Part shown: positions 49,565 to 57,927 of the stretch, piece after piece | Layout: the number at the start of each line of letters is the position of its first letter | Numbering within the stretch: the first letter of the stretch is position 1 | NCBI RefSeq assembly: GCF_014649375.1 | Contig: NZ_BMSX01000015.1 | Coordinates: 220,716-284,715 of the forward strand | Direction: 5' to 3' | DNA from: Streptomyces aurantiogriseus | GTDB taxonomy: Bacteria > Actinomycetota > Actinomycetes > Streptomycetales > Streptomycetaceae | DNA length: 64,000 nt | Position numbers and translations under genes: made by a program | The notes under the pieces: model-generated | Told to the model about the DNA's origin: nothing | Databases searched by the model: none | Seen by the model: only the letters and a program-made list of their open reading frames with translations

Positions 49565-49801
49565 GTGCTGGAGTACATCACCATCACCAAGGACGCACGG
49601 ACCGGGCTGGTCGTCGCGCTCGGCGGCACCGAGCAAGCAGCCGGCATCCTGCAGACGGCCGGGGGATTCCTCAACGCGCCTGGCCCGCGCAGCGACTACC
49701 ACTGTCTTCCGCACGGTCTGCACGCCCAGGAGCAGCGCCTCAAGACCACCGCGGCCGCGCACGCCCTGATGTGCCCGGCACTCCCGGCCCCAGGTCCCTA
49801 G
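49565..49801 (+). CDS. small hypothetical protein, 78 aa
   Basis: GTG at 49565; the site in front is poor (GGGG abutting). The frame is open back to 49535, so an upstream start cannot be excluded. EYITITKDARTGLVVALGGT then AAGILQTAGGFLNAPGPRSD looks like a small beta-alpha domain similar in outline to the middle of the 55831 and 43776 proteins. Followed by a strong hairpin. Confidence 0.45.
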   Translation: MLEYITITKDARTGLVVALGGTEQAAGILQTAGGFLNAPGPRSDYHCLPHGLHAQEQRLKTTAAAHALMCPALPAPGP

Positions 49802-49867
49802 GCCCACACCCCCCGCCCCAGCAACCTCAGCCAACGCTTCGCCTCGACACACGGCGTAAGCCCGAAC

Positions 49868-49895
49868 GGTGGCCCCGGCGCCCGCCGGGGCCACC
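49868..49895. terminator. hairpin terminator after the 49565 gene
   Basis: GGTGGCCCCGGC (49868-49879) pairs perfectly with GCCGGGGCCACC (49884-49895) across a 4-nt loop, 67 bp past the stop. It marks the end of a transcription unit starting upstream. Confidence 0.7.
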
Positions 49896-49926
49896 CCCCA
49901 GACCGCACCGCCCACCGGAGAAACCC

Positions 49927-50112
49927 GTAACCCCCCGCACACCACCGCCCATGTCCCGCCGCTTCAAACCGCGCCTGGCAACTGCCCTGTTCCGCCACTA
50001 CCTGCGCGCCTGCATCGCCACCGGCCCTGACCGGAGCGCACCGCTGTCCGGCGCACGCCCCGAGAGCGCGCTCGACGAGGCCCAGCGGATCGGCCACCGC
50101 CACCACCACTGA
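49927..50112 (+). CDS. short basic protein, 61 aa (possible GTA start) or 53 aa
   Basis: ATG 49951 gives 53 aa (MSRRFKPRLATALFRHYLRA onward, ending in a His cluster). The only ribosome binding site is GGAG at 49917-49920, 6 nt before an in-frame GTA at 49927, so a near-cognate start like those elsewhere is possible. The sequence is basic and helical. Low certainty that it is expressed. Confidence 0.35.
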   Translation, partial: VTPRTPPPMSRRFKPRLATALFRHYLRACIATGPDRSAPLSGARPESALDEAQRIGHRHHH

Positions 50113-50141
50113 CCCCGGCCCCGGCCCCGCCCAGGAGGACC

Positions 50142-50534
50142 ATGCCCCGCGCCCACCAGAAGACCTACGCCGATTCCCTCACCGACAGCATCGGCCGCCA
50201 GCTCAGCGACCTCACCGAGTACCTCGCCCAGCCCGGCCTTTCGCCAGAAGCAACCATGCGGGCCCTCGCGCGCGTGCTCGACCCCGAGGAGGGAATCCTC
50301 GGCCGATTCACCGGCCTCATGGCCACCGGCAGCGTCTTCGCCAAGACCCAGGCCGAACACGGCGCCCTGCCAGCGGAGGTGTGGCTCGCCCTCGGCCGGG
50401 CCGCGAACGAACTCCATGACATCGGCCTGGACCTCGATGAACACGCCGGCGCCCTCACCGAACTCAGCACACGCCCCACCACCACCGCGAAGCCCCCGAC
50501 CGCTGCCCCGCTCGTCGTACGGCGGCGCCGGTGA
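50142..50534 (+). CDS. small helical protein, 130 aa
   Basis: AGGAGG before ATG. The helical paralog module is clear: GRQLSDLTEYLAQPGLSPEA, MRALARVLDPEEGILGRFTG, AANELHDIGLDLDEHAGALT, with a Thr/Pro/Arg tail. The stop overlaps the GTG of the following DUF317 gene. Function unknown. Confidence 0.6.
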   Translation: MPRAHQKTYADSLTDSIGRQLSDLTEYLAQPGLSPEATMRALARVLDPEEGILGRFTGLMATGSVFAKTQAEHGALPAEVWLALGRAANELHDIGLDLDEHAGALTELSTRPTTTAKPPTAAPLVVRRRR

Positions 50535-51331
50535 AGAGGAAACACTGGCAGGGCTGGGGACCCGGTGAGCAGGCGGAGCAGCACTACCTCGTTGAGCCCC
50601 GTTCCCTCGCCGGAGGCGGCGACCTGAGACATGTCTCGGAGTTCCTGCGCGCCTGCGGATGGCAGGACAAGTCCAAACGCAATGGCCCGCTCGTCCTCGA
50701 CAGCCCCGACCGCACCATACGGATCGGATACAACCCCTATGTCCAGCCGGGCGGTTGGACGATCCACAGCAAGGCTACGGCACACCAGGACGAATGGACC
50801 GTGTCCTTGGGCCGGCACACGCCCGTGGAGATCGTCGCCGGGCTGACCGACGCCCTCACCCGTCCCCGCTCCGCGCACGCCCCCAACGTCTGGGCCCCGC
50901 TTCAGGAACAGCACTGGGACACCACCCGCGACGCAGAGCACTTCACCGCACGGAGCCCGGACGGGACTGCGTGGATGCAGTTCCGCGAGGACCAGCCCGG
51001 CCACGCCATGTGGTGGTCCGGAGCACACGACCAGCAGGGCAACGGCTGGACCGCGATGTTCACCGCCTCCACCCCCATGCACCTCGTGCAGGCCTTCTCC
51101 ACCGCGCTCGCCAGCCCCGAACCCGTGATGCGGCCCCGCGGCCGCGTCCCGCACAGCACGCAGATCCGCACCACCTCCGTCTCCGTTCTCCCCTCCCAGC
51201 TCAGCGCCTGGCAGCAGGCCCGCGTCTCCGCCGCCCGCGCCGCCACCTGGGCCCGCACCTGGACGACGAACGGGCCCCGCACCACAGCCCGCCCCCACGC
51301 CACCGCCAGCCACGCCCGCGCGCGCCGCTGA
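50531..51331 (+). CDS. DUF317 domain protein, 266 aa
   Basis: GTG overlapping the previous stop. Opening YLVEPRSLAGGGDLRHVSEF and two repeats: WTIHSKATAHQDEWTVSLGR with EIVAGLTDALTRP, and AMWWSGAHDQQGNGWTAMFT with HLVQAFSTALASPEPVMR. All hallmarks of DUF317. First of three DUF317 genes that alternate with helical genes (50142, 51359, 52584). Confidence 0.85.
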   Translation: MKRKHWQGWGPGEQAEQHYLVEPRSLAGGGDLRHVSEFLRACGWQDKSKRNGPLVLDSPDRTIRIGYNPYVQPGGWTIHSKATAHQDEWTVSLGRHTPVEIVAGLTDALTRPRSAHAPNVWAPLQEQHWDTTRDAEHFTARSPDGTAWMQFREDQPGHAMWWSGAHDQQGNGWTAMFTASTPMHLVQAFSTALASPEPVMRPRGRVPHSTQIRTTSVSVLPSQLSAWQQARVSAARAATWARTWTTNGPRTTARPHATASHARARR

Positions 51332-51358
51332 CCAACCGAACCGTTCCCAAGGAGCCCT

Positions 51359-51715
51359 GTGCCCGCACTGACCCCGGACGACATCCACGCCGCCACCGAG
51401 ACCCTGTCCCGGCTCACCGACTACTTGCGCGACGACCCCGACCCCAGCGAGGCGCTCGCCCTGGTCGAGCCGCTGCTCGACGAGTACACCGGCATCCCCG
51501 TCCAGCTCGGCGACACTTTGCGCGCCCTCGCCCGCGCCGTGGTCGACCACCCGGACACACTGCGCTCCCCCAACCTGCACGGCCTGGTCGACGAGCTGCG
51601 CACCGCCGCGTGGGAGCAGACCGACCAGCACACCCTCCACTACGTCCTCGACGACCTGCGCACCCTGCTCGCGAACAACTCGCCGAACATGCCGGAGTGC
51701 AGCCGATGCCGGTGA
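51359..51715 (+). CDS. small helical protein, 118 aa
   Basis: GTG with AAGGAG upstream. DIHAATETLSRLTDYLRDDP, SEALALVEPLLDEYTGIPVQ, HGLVDELRTAAWEQTDQHTL form the shared helical module. Overlaps the next gene start. Pairs with the following DUF317 gene. Confidence 0.6.
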   Translation: MPALTPDDIHAATETLSRLTDYLRDDPDPSEALALVEPLLDEYTGIPVQLGDTLRALARAVVDHPDTLRSPNLHGLVDELRTAAWEQTDQHTLHYVLDDLRTLLANNSPNMPECSRCR

Positions 51716-52533
51716 GCGACCGGCAGCTCGCCGAGTTCGCCGACAAGCACGCCTGGCGGATCCCGTTCGACACCAGTCCCCGCCACCTCGCCGGCCCCGG
51801 CGACGCCCGCCAGGTCACCCACGGCCTCGCCGCAGTCGGATGGACCCGCACCTCCGACCTCCTGAGCGCGGAAATCGTCCTGCGCAGCCCCGATGGCCGT
51901 CACAGCCTGCAGTTCGACCCGCAGTCCGCCACCTCCGCCTGGTGGCGGTTGCGGGCCGAGGCCACAGACACAAAACGGGGCTGGTACGCCGAGTTCGGTG
52001 AACTCGTGCCCGCCGAGATCCTCAGCAGCGTCACCGACGCCCTCGTCTGCCCACCGCGCACCGGGCGTCCTGATCCCTGGCAGACGCTGTCCTCGGCCGG
52101 CTGGCTGCTCGACGCACACAACAGCGCCCACTCGCCGGACGCCAAGTGCCATATCGAGCTGCGTCCCCTCGGCGACCGGGATACGCCGTCCTGGCACATC
52201 GAGACGCGCGAACAGGGCCACGGCCATCCCGTGGGCCCCCGCATCTGGCACGCCTGGTTCGACCACCACACACCCTCACACCTGGTCAGCGCATTCGTCA
52301 CCGCGCTCGCCGACACCACCCCGCTCCAGCGCGGCATGTACGACCGCACCGCTCACTACAGCGCCGTGCAGGAGCCGAGCCCGCTGACCACACAGCAGGT
52401 GGTCGACGCGCACACCACCCGGCTCGACGCTCTCCGCACCCAGGCACGCGCCGCTCGCCGCCGTAAGCAGCCAGCCACCAACAAGGCCCTGGCGCCGTCG
52501 CCCACGACCTCGGCATCTCCCCTCCGGCGCTGA
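51706..52533 (+). CDS. DUF317 domain protein, 275 aa
   Basis: ATG 51706 or GTG 51712 (GTGA overlap with the previous stop); both leave the domain complete. FDTSPRHLAGPGDARQVTHG opens the family, followed by TKRGWYAEFGELVPAEILSS with VTDALVCPP, and IWHAWFDHHTPSHLVSAFVT with ALADTTPLQRG. Two full repeats and a basic tail. Function unknown. Confidence 0.85.
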   Translation: MPVSDRQLAEFADKHAWRIPFDTSPRHLAGPGDARQVTHGLAAVGWTRTSDLLSAEIVLRSPDGRHSLQFDPQSATSAWWRLRAEATDTKRGWYAEFGELVPAEILSSVTDALVCPPRTGRPDPWQTLSSAGWLLDAHNSAHSPDAKCHIELRPLGDRDTPSWHIETREQGHGHPVGPRIWHAWFDHHTPSHLVSAFVTALADTTPLQRGMYDRTAHYSAVQEPSPLTTQQVVDAHTTRLDALRTQARAARRRKQPATNKALAPSPTTSASPLRR

Positions 52534-52583
52534 CCAACCGGCCGCAGTCGGCTCAAGCCCCCGCCTCCTACAAGGAACCCGCC

Positions 52584-53162
52584 ATTCCCACACCTCCCGA
52601 CTCCCACCGCGCGTTGCTCAACCATCTCGGCCGCTTCCTGCGCGACAGCCAGAAGATCCTCGACTCCTGGAACGCGTACTCCGACGAGGCCACTGACCTC
52701 GACGGGTGGCCCTACGACGATGACGCCTACGGCCGCCGCGCCAGCCTGCGCGACGCCGCCACCGCCGAGGCGTTCGAGAACGTCCGCGACGGCGCGCACC
52801 ATCTCCTGGCCACTGCCCAGACCCAGCTCACGCACCTGCCTGCCCACACGGTGCAGAACCGCTGGGTGTGGCAACTGGGCGTCCTGCACGAGGCGCTCGA
52901 CCGCCTCGACGCCCTGCACGAGAAGTGGTTGCAGACCCGCGACAGTCTCCCTGCTGACGCCCGCCCCGGCACCGAGACGTTCGACGACGCGCTCGCCGTG
53001 CACCACGCCGAAGCGTGGAGTTCCCTCGACGACTGGGCCACCCACGGTCACGCCATCCGTGACATCAACGCCGCCGCCCGGCACGCCCCCTCGCCCCTGG
53101 CCCCGCCGCCGACCGCGACTGCAGCCCCCTCGACCGGCCGGGCCGGCAAGGTACGGAGCTGA
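52584..53162 (+). CDS. helical protein with ATT start, 192 aa
   Basis: AAGGA (52572-52576) is 7 nt before an in-frame ATT at 52584; the first canonical codon is a TTG at 52614, 37 nt from the site. From ATT the protein reads PTPPDSHRALLNHLGRFLRD and continues helical (AFENVRDGAHHLLATAQTQL; WQLGVLHEALDRLDALHEKW) with a Pro/Thr tail. Sits between two DUF317 genes. Confidence 0.62.
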   Translation: MPTPPDSHRALLNHLGRFLRDSQKILDSWNAYSDEATDLDGWPYDDDAYGRRASLRDAATAEAFENVRDGAHHLLATAQTQLTHLPAHTVQNRWVWQLGVLHEALDRLDALHEKWLQTRDSLPADARPGTETFDDALAVHHAEAWSSLDDWATHGHAIRDINAAARHAPSPLAPPPTATAAPSTGRAGKVRS

Positions 53163-53164
53163 CG

Positions 53165-53944
53165 GTGCCCAAGACCCCCGAGACCGTGGAGGTCGGCTTC
53201 GTCGCCCCGCGTCACCTGGCAGGCGGCGGCGATCCCGCATGGGTCACCGTCCCCCTGCACCGCGCCTGCGGCTGGAGCTACAGCCACGACCCCCTGATGC
53301 CACGCGTCATCCTCTCCAGCCCCGACCAGAAGGGCCTCCTGCGTCTGGAGCCCGCCCCCGAAAGGCAGTGGTGGAACCTGCAGCACGCCCCCGAGCCGGA
53401 CCGGCCCGCCTGGTACGCGAGCTTCGGCGCCCGCACCCCGGTCGAGATCATCGCTGCCGTCACCGACGCCCTGACCGACCCGAGCTACGCCCCCGCCTCA
53501 GAAACCGACCCGTACGAACCGCTCATGATGGCCGGCTGGACGCCCGCTCCCGACAAGGACAGGCTCGTCTCACCCGATGGCAAGGCCCACGTCGAGCACT
53601 ACGTCAGCGCCACGTCCGACTGCTGGTGGGCCACCACCACGCTCAGCGAGACCCAGGGCCCGGTGTGGCAGGCCCGCTTCGGCGAGCACGCCCCGCCACG
53701 TTTGATCACTGCGTTCACCCGCGCCCTCGCCGACCCAAGCCCACTCCCGCGCACCGGCAGCCCGCTCAGCATCCCCGCCTACGGCACCAAGCTCATCACC
53801 CGCACTTTCCGGGAACTGCCCGCCGCCCAGGTCGCCTCCGCGCTGGAGGGCCGCGTCCGGTCGCTCGCCGCCCGACGAGCTGCCCCGCAGACGAACACGC
53901 CGACCCCGCGACGTCCTCCGACCGGCCCTGGCCGCACCCGCTGA
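53165..53944 (+). CDS. DUF317 domain protein, 259 aa
   Basis: GTG two bases after the previous stop. VGFVAPRHLAGGGDPAWVTV is the family opening. Repeat 1 ends WYASFGARTPVEIIAAVTDA, repeat 2 VWQARFGEHAPPRLITAFTR with ALADPSPLPR. Basic Pro-rich tail. Third of three clustered DUF317 genes, directly upstream of the VirD4-like gene. Confidence 0.85.
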   Translation: MPKTPETVEVGFVAPRHLAGGGDPAWVTVPLHRACGWSYSHDPLMPRVILSSPDQKGLLRLEPAPERQWWNLQHAPEPDRPAWYASFGARTPVEIIAAVTDALTDPSYAPASETDPYEPLMMAGWTPAPDKDRLVSPDGKAHVEHYVSATSDCWWATTTLSETQGPVWQARFGEHAPPRLITAFTRALADPSPLPRTGSPLSIPAYGTKLITRTFRELPAAQVASALEGRVRSLAARRAAPQTNTPTPRRPPTGPGRTR

Positions 53945-53983
53945 TCTCCGCCGCCCGCTCCCTCCCAGAAGCGCACACCGCCC

Positions 53984-55774
53984 TTGCCTCCTCCCACCAA
54001 CAGCTCATCCGACGGGTACGACATCGCCTTCCGCCTCTTCCTCGGGGTGCTCGCCGTCGTCATCCCCCTGTCCCACCTCGCCTGGCTGTCCGGCAATGTC
54101 ACCGCCTGGCTGACCGGCCACGACTTGGCGCCCTACCAGCCGACCGCCGCCCTGCTCCACCCCGACCAGCTCTGGCCGACGGCCGGAGAAACGTCCCTGC
54201 TGGTAGGCGCCCGGATCGTCCCGATCGCAGCGCTGCTCGCGCTCGGCGCCGTGGTCGGGGTTCTGGCCTCCCGCCACAAGACGAGTGGCGGCGGCCGGAA
54301 GAAGAAGATCGCCGGGATGGCCAAGCCGAAGGACATCGAGCCCCTGATGGCCAAGGCGATCACCGCCAAGGCCCGCTCCCTGCGCCCGAGCCTGAAGACC
54401 GCCAAGCACATCGACGCCAAGGACACCGGCGTCCTCCTCGGCAACCTTCAGGGGACGAGACACGAGGTCCGTATGGGGTACGAGGACGTCGCGGTCGCGA
54501 TCATGGCACCACGATCCGGCAAGACCACCAGCCTCGCGATCCCCTCGATCCTGGCTGCACCCGGGCCGGTCCTGCTGACCTCCAACAAGGCCGCCGGCGA
54601 CGCCTACACCGCCACCCTCGACGCCCGCTCTGAGGCGGGCCGGGTCTGGTCGATGGACCCCCAGCAGATCGCGCACGCCGCCCGCCAGATGTGGTGGAAC
54701 CCCCTCGCCGACGCCAAGACCCTGGACGGCGCCGGCCGGTTGGCCGGCCACTTCCTCGCCGCGAGCGTCGACGCGAGCCAGCAGGGCGACTTCTGGTCCA
54801 AAGCCGGATCCAACATCCTCTCCCAGCTCTTCCTCGCCGCCGCCCTCGACGAACGCCCGATCACGGACGTCATGCAATGGCTCGCCTTCCCCGCCGACCG
54901 CACCCCGCTCGACATCCTCCGTGACCACGACTTCACGGCCGTCGCCGCGCAGCTCAAGGGCACCGTGGAGGGCCCGCCCGAGACGAGGGACGGCATCTAC
55001 GAGACGGCCCGCCAGTACGCAGCCGCCCTGCTGAACTCCCAGATCGCCGCGTGGGTCACCCCGCAAAAGGACGTCCCCGAATTCCGCCCGTCGCAGTTCG
55101 TCACCTCCACCGACACGCTCTACCTGCTGTCGAAGGACGGCGGAGGCGGCGCCTCAGCGCTGATTGCCGCGTGCGCGGACTCCGTGATGCGGGCCGCGAC
55201 CACACAGGCCGAGCGCGCCGGCGGACGGCTCGATCCGCCGATGCTCGCGATCCTCGACGAGGCCGCCAACGTCTGCAAGATCAGCGACTTGCCGGACCTG
55301 TACTCCCACCTCGGCAGCCGCGGGATCATCCCCATCACCATCCTCCAGTCCTACCGCCAGGGCCAGAAAGTCTGGGGCGACGCCGGCATGGACGCCATGT
55401 GGTCCGCCTCGACCGTGAAGGTCATCGGCTCCGGCATCGACGACCCGGACTTCGCCGACAAACTCTCCCGGCTGATCGGCGACCACGACGTGGAGACCAC
55501 CTCCACCTCCCACTCCGAATCCGGCAAATCGACCTCCGTGTCGATGCGCCAGGAGCGGATCCTGCCCGCCGACGCGATCCGCGCCCTGCCCAAGGGCACC
55601 GCCCTGTGCTTCGCCACCGGCATGCGCGCCGCCATGCTCGACCTGCGCCCCTGGTACCTGGAGCCCGGCGCCGACGAACTGTCCGCCGCCTCCGCCCGCG
55701 CCTCGAAGGCCATCACCGCCCGCGCCGTCGCCAAGCACGCGCCCGGGCAGGGCGACTACGGCACGGCTGCCTGA
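53984..55774 (+). CDS. VirD4/TraG-like type IV coupling ATPase
   Basis: 596 aa. Two N-terminal transmembrane helices (IAFRLFLGVLAVVIPLSHLA; RIVPIAALLALGAVVGVLAS) and a basic loop, then the motor: Walker A APRSGKTTS (175-183), LLTSNKAAGDAYTATLDARS, Walker B LAILDEAANV near 421-430, and GIIPITILQSYRQGQKVWGD. This family recruits the relaxase-DNA complex to the secretion channel. The gene lies about 20 kb from VirB4, an unusual separation, with DUF317 genes between. TTG start with a modest AGAAG site. Confidence 0.9.
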   Translation: MPPPTNSSSDGYDIAFRLFLGVLAVVIPLSHLAWLSGNVTAWLTGHDLAPYQPTAALLHPDQLWPTAGETSLLVGARIVPIAALLALGAVVGVLASRHKTSGGGRKKKIAGMAKPKDIEPLMAKAITAKARSLRPSLKTAKHIDAKDTGVLLGNLQGTRHEVRMGYEDVAVAIMAPRSGKTTSLAIPSILAAPGPVLLTSNKAAGDAYTATLDARSEAGRVWSMDPQQIAHAARQMWWNPLADAKTLDGAGRLAGHFLAASVDASQQGDFWSKAGSNILSQLFLAAALDERPITDVMQWLAFPADRTPLDILRDHDFTAVAAQLKGTVEGPPETRDGIYETARQYAAALLNSQIAAWVTPQKDVPEFRPSQFVTSTDTLYLLSKDGGGGASALIAACADSVMRAATTQAERAGGRLDPPMLAILDEAANVCKISDLPDLYSHLGSRGIIPITILQSYRQGQKVWGDAGMDAMWSASTVKVIGSGIDDPDFADKLSRLIGDHDVETTSTSHSESGKSTSVSMRQERILPADAIRALPKGTALCFATGMRAAMLDLRPWYLEPGADELSAASARASKAITARAVAKHAPGQGDYGTAA

Positions 55775-55830
55775 CCGGGCGGCGCCACGCGCACGGATCG
55801 CGCTCACCGCCCCTGACCCCCTGGAGCACC

Positions 55831-56430
55831 ATGGCTCTAACCGACCACCACGACGTCTTCATCGGCTCGACCGGCGACGGATGGACCTTCGTCGTCCTCA
55901 ACCGCCGTATCCGCAACGCCGCCCGCATCCTGACCGGGGCGGGGTTCACCGCTCGCGAGCACCAGGGCCGCATGCTCTTCCTCCTGCCGCCCGAGACTGC
56001 TGAGGACGCGCACGAGCGCGCTGGCGTCTCGGCCTACGGGTTGATGGCCTACACCCTGGATCTCGTCGACCTCGCTTGGACCACACGCCAGCACGACGCA
56101 AGCCCGGCAGCCCAGCCCGACGTGTCCATCAGCTTCACCGACGACAAGGTCACCGCGACCGCGGCCACGGACCAGGCCGCCGCCATCCTCGTCCGGCATG
56201 GCTTCACGTCAGCGGGGGCGAAGCGCCAGTACGGCCTACCGCCCAGGCTCGGTGAACGCGACGCACTCAGCGCCGTTGTCCGCGCCGAGGCCCACCTCTA
56301 CGCCGACGGCATCAGCGTGCGTATCGACCTCGGCATCGCGACCACGCAGGACATCCCACCGGCACCATCCCGCCCCGGTGCTGAGCCCGCATCACCGCCC
56401 ACCACACAGGTGCAGCGGCGCAGCCGCTGA
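55831..56430 (+). CDS. hypothetical protein, 199 aa
   Basis: TGGAG before ATG. Two similar halves: FIGSTGDGWTFVVLNRRIRN with AARILTGAGFTAREHQGRML, and VSISFTDDKVTATAATDQAA with AILVRHGFTSAGAKRQYGLP, suggesting an internal duplication of a small strand-helix domain shared with the 43776 product. Pro/Arg tail. Function unknown; downstream of the coupling ATPase. Confidence 0.6.
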   Translation: MALTDHHDVFIGSTGDGWTFVVLNRRIRNAARILTGAGFTAREHQGRMLFLLPPETAEDAHERAGVSAYGLMAYTLDLVDLAWTTRQHDASPAAQPDVSISFTDDKVTATAATDQAAAILVRHGFTSAGAKRQYGLPPRLGERDALSAVVRAEAHLYADGISVRIDLGIATTQDIPPAPSRPGAEPASPPTTQVQRRSR

Positions 56431-56461
56431 CCACTGTCCCCCTCACCCGGAGCACAGCACC

Positions 56462-57322
56462 ATGCGTCAGATCGACCTGCACGCCGAGATCGCCCGACTG
56501 CGGCAACTCGGCGGTGACTTCGAGAACTTGCACAGCGAGATTCGCTCGCTCGCCCTGACGCCCGGCACCGATGCCCGGCAGCAGCTCACCTCGAAGGTCC
56601 TGGCCACGCACGAGCTGGTCCAACGTGCCATAGAACGCCTCGACGCCCTCGACGGCAGCGAGTACACCGCCGTACCCGGCAGCCGCCCGGCTCTGGAACT
56701 ACTCGCCTCCGTCGTCTCCGCCGCCAGTTTCGCCGCATGCGACTTGGCCTGCGCGCTGGAGGCCAACCCACTGGAGGGCGCCCCCTTCCCCGGCCCTCCG
56801 GGCGCCCCGTTCCCCAGCTCGCCGGCCGATGAAGCAGCCGTGCGCACGGCGCGGCACGCGGAGGCGGTCCCCGCCATGGCGGAACACCTCGCGAACGCCG
56901 CCCACCAGCTCGACCTCGCCTACACCGGCTGCTACTACCTCGCGAGCGGCATCACCCGGGACTTGAAGCAGCACGCCGAACAGAACCAGGCGACACCGGC
57001 GCCGAAGATCACGGACAGCCAGTACGCAGTCCTCGCCCGACTGTCCGTAGGTGGCGGCACCCGCTACGTGATCAGCCGTTACGGCGTGCTCAAGGCCATC
57101 GATAAGGACCGGGCCACCGTGAACGTCGCCACCCTCAGCGCCCTGATCAAACGAGGACTCGTCGAGGTGAACACCACGACGTCCCTGCACCAGGGCCAGC
57201 ACCTTCACGCCACCGCCGAAGGCCATCGTGCCCTCGCCCAGCACAAGCACACCACGGCCCCCGCACCAGCAGCGGCCGCAACGCCTCCTGCGACAAAGCA
57301 GTCCCCGGGACACACGCGATGA
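56462..57322 (+). CDS. helical protein with C-terminal winged-helix-like domain, 286 aa
   Basis: N-terminal helices (IDLHAEIARLRQLGGDFENL; TSKVLATHELVQRAIERLDA; AMAEHLANAAHQLDLAYTGC) precede a winged-helix-like region: QYAVLARLSVGGGTRYVISR, VNVATLSALIKRGLVEVNTT, then a HLHATAEGHRALAQ wing. Layout parallels the minus-strand protein at 23302. Likely DNA-binding regulator; target unknown. Its stop overlaps the next ATG. Confidence 0.62.
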   Translation: MRQIDLHAEIARLRQLGGDFENLHSEIRSLALTPGTDARQQLTSKVLATHELVQRAIERLDALDGSEYTAVPGSRPALELLASVVSAASFAACDLACALEANPLEGAPFPGPPGAPFPSSPADEAAVRTARHAEAVPAMAEHLANAAHQLDLAYTGCYYLASGITRDLKQHAEQNQATPAPKITDSQYAVLARLSVGGGTRYVISRYGVLKAIDKDRATVNVATLSALIKRGLVEVNTTTSLHQGQHLHATAEGHRALAQHKHTTAPAPAAAATPPATKQSPGHTR

Positions 57323-57783
57323 CCGGCACCAACCCACCGTCTCGTTCCACGCGGCACAAGGCCCCCCAGCCCTCCGGTCCTGCCGAACTGCCGTTCTCCA
57401 CGCCCGAGCTGTCGTCCATACGGCGTCTGACCTGGCAGCAGCGCGCCGCCCTGCGGGTTCTCGCACGGACGCCCAGTCGAGTGCGACAGCGGAGCAACGG
57501 CTCGCACTTTGTGGACACCCAAACCTCGTCGCACATCGCGATCACAACGTGGCACGCGCTGGAACGCAAGGGCCTGGCCTACCGCGATCACACCGCCCAC
57601 CCCGCGTCCCTCATGGGTCAGCGCCTGGCACTGACCCCCAAGGGCCTGGCCGTCCTCAACCACCTCGCCCGGGCCACGTACCCGTCCACGGCGACCGAAC
57701 TCTGGCCACCCGCTCCACCAGCGCATTTCACCTCACCCCCCAGCGTCCCAGAGGTCCGGGGACCCCGTGCCCGTCGCCGCTGA
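57319..57783 (+). CDS. winged-helix-like small protein, 154 aa
   Basis: ATGA overlap. LTWQQRAALRVLARTPSRVR, IAITTWHALERKGLAYRDHT and RLALTPKGLAVLNHLARATY make a MarR-like winged-helix pattern similar to the C-terminal domain of the upstream protein, to which it is translationally coupled. Basic, Pro-rich tail. Likely a DNA-binding partner. Confidence 0.6.
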   Translation: MTGTNPPSRSTRHKAPQPSGPAELPFSTPELSSIRRLTWQQRAALRVLARTPSRVRQRSNGSHFVDTQTSSHIAITTWHALERKGLAYRDHTAHPASLMGQRLALTPKGLAVLNHLARATYPSTATELWPPAPPAHFTSPPSVPEVRGPRARRR

Positions 57784-57927
57784 CCGCCCGAGTGCCCAGG
57801 CCGCTACTGGGCGTCCGGCCGCCCTCATCAGGTGGGCCGCCCGCAGTACGGGCCGAACGGCTGGCATCGCCAGCGCTGTCTGGACAGCGCACGGCTGCAC
57901 CCTACGCATCCCCTCCGGAGTCCCCCT

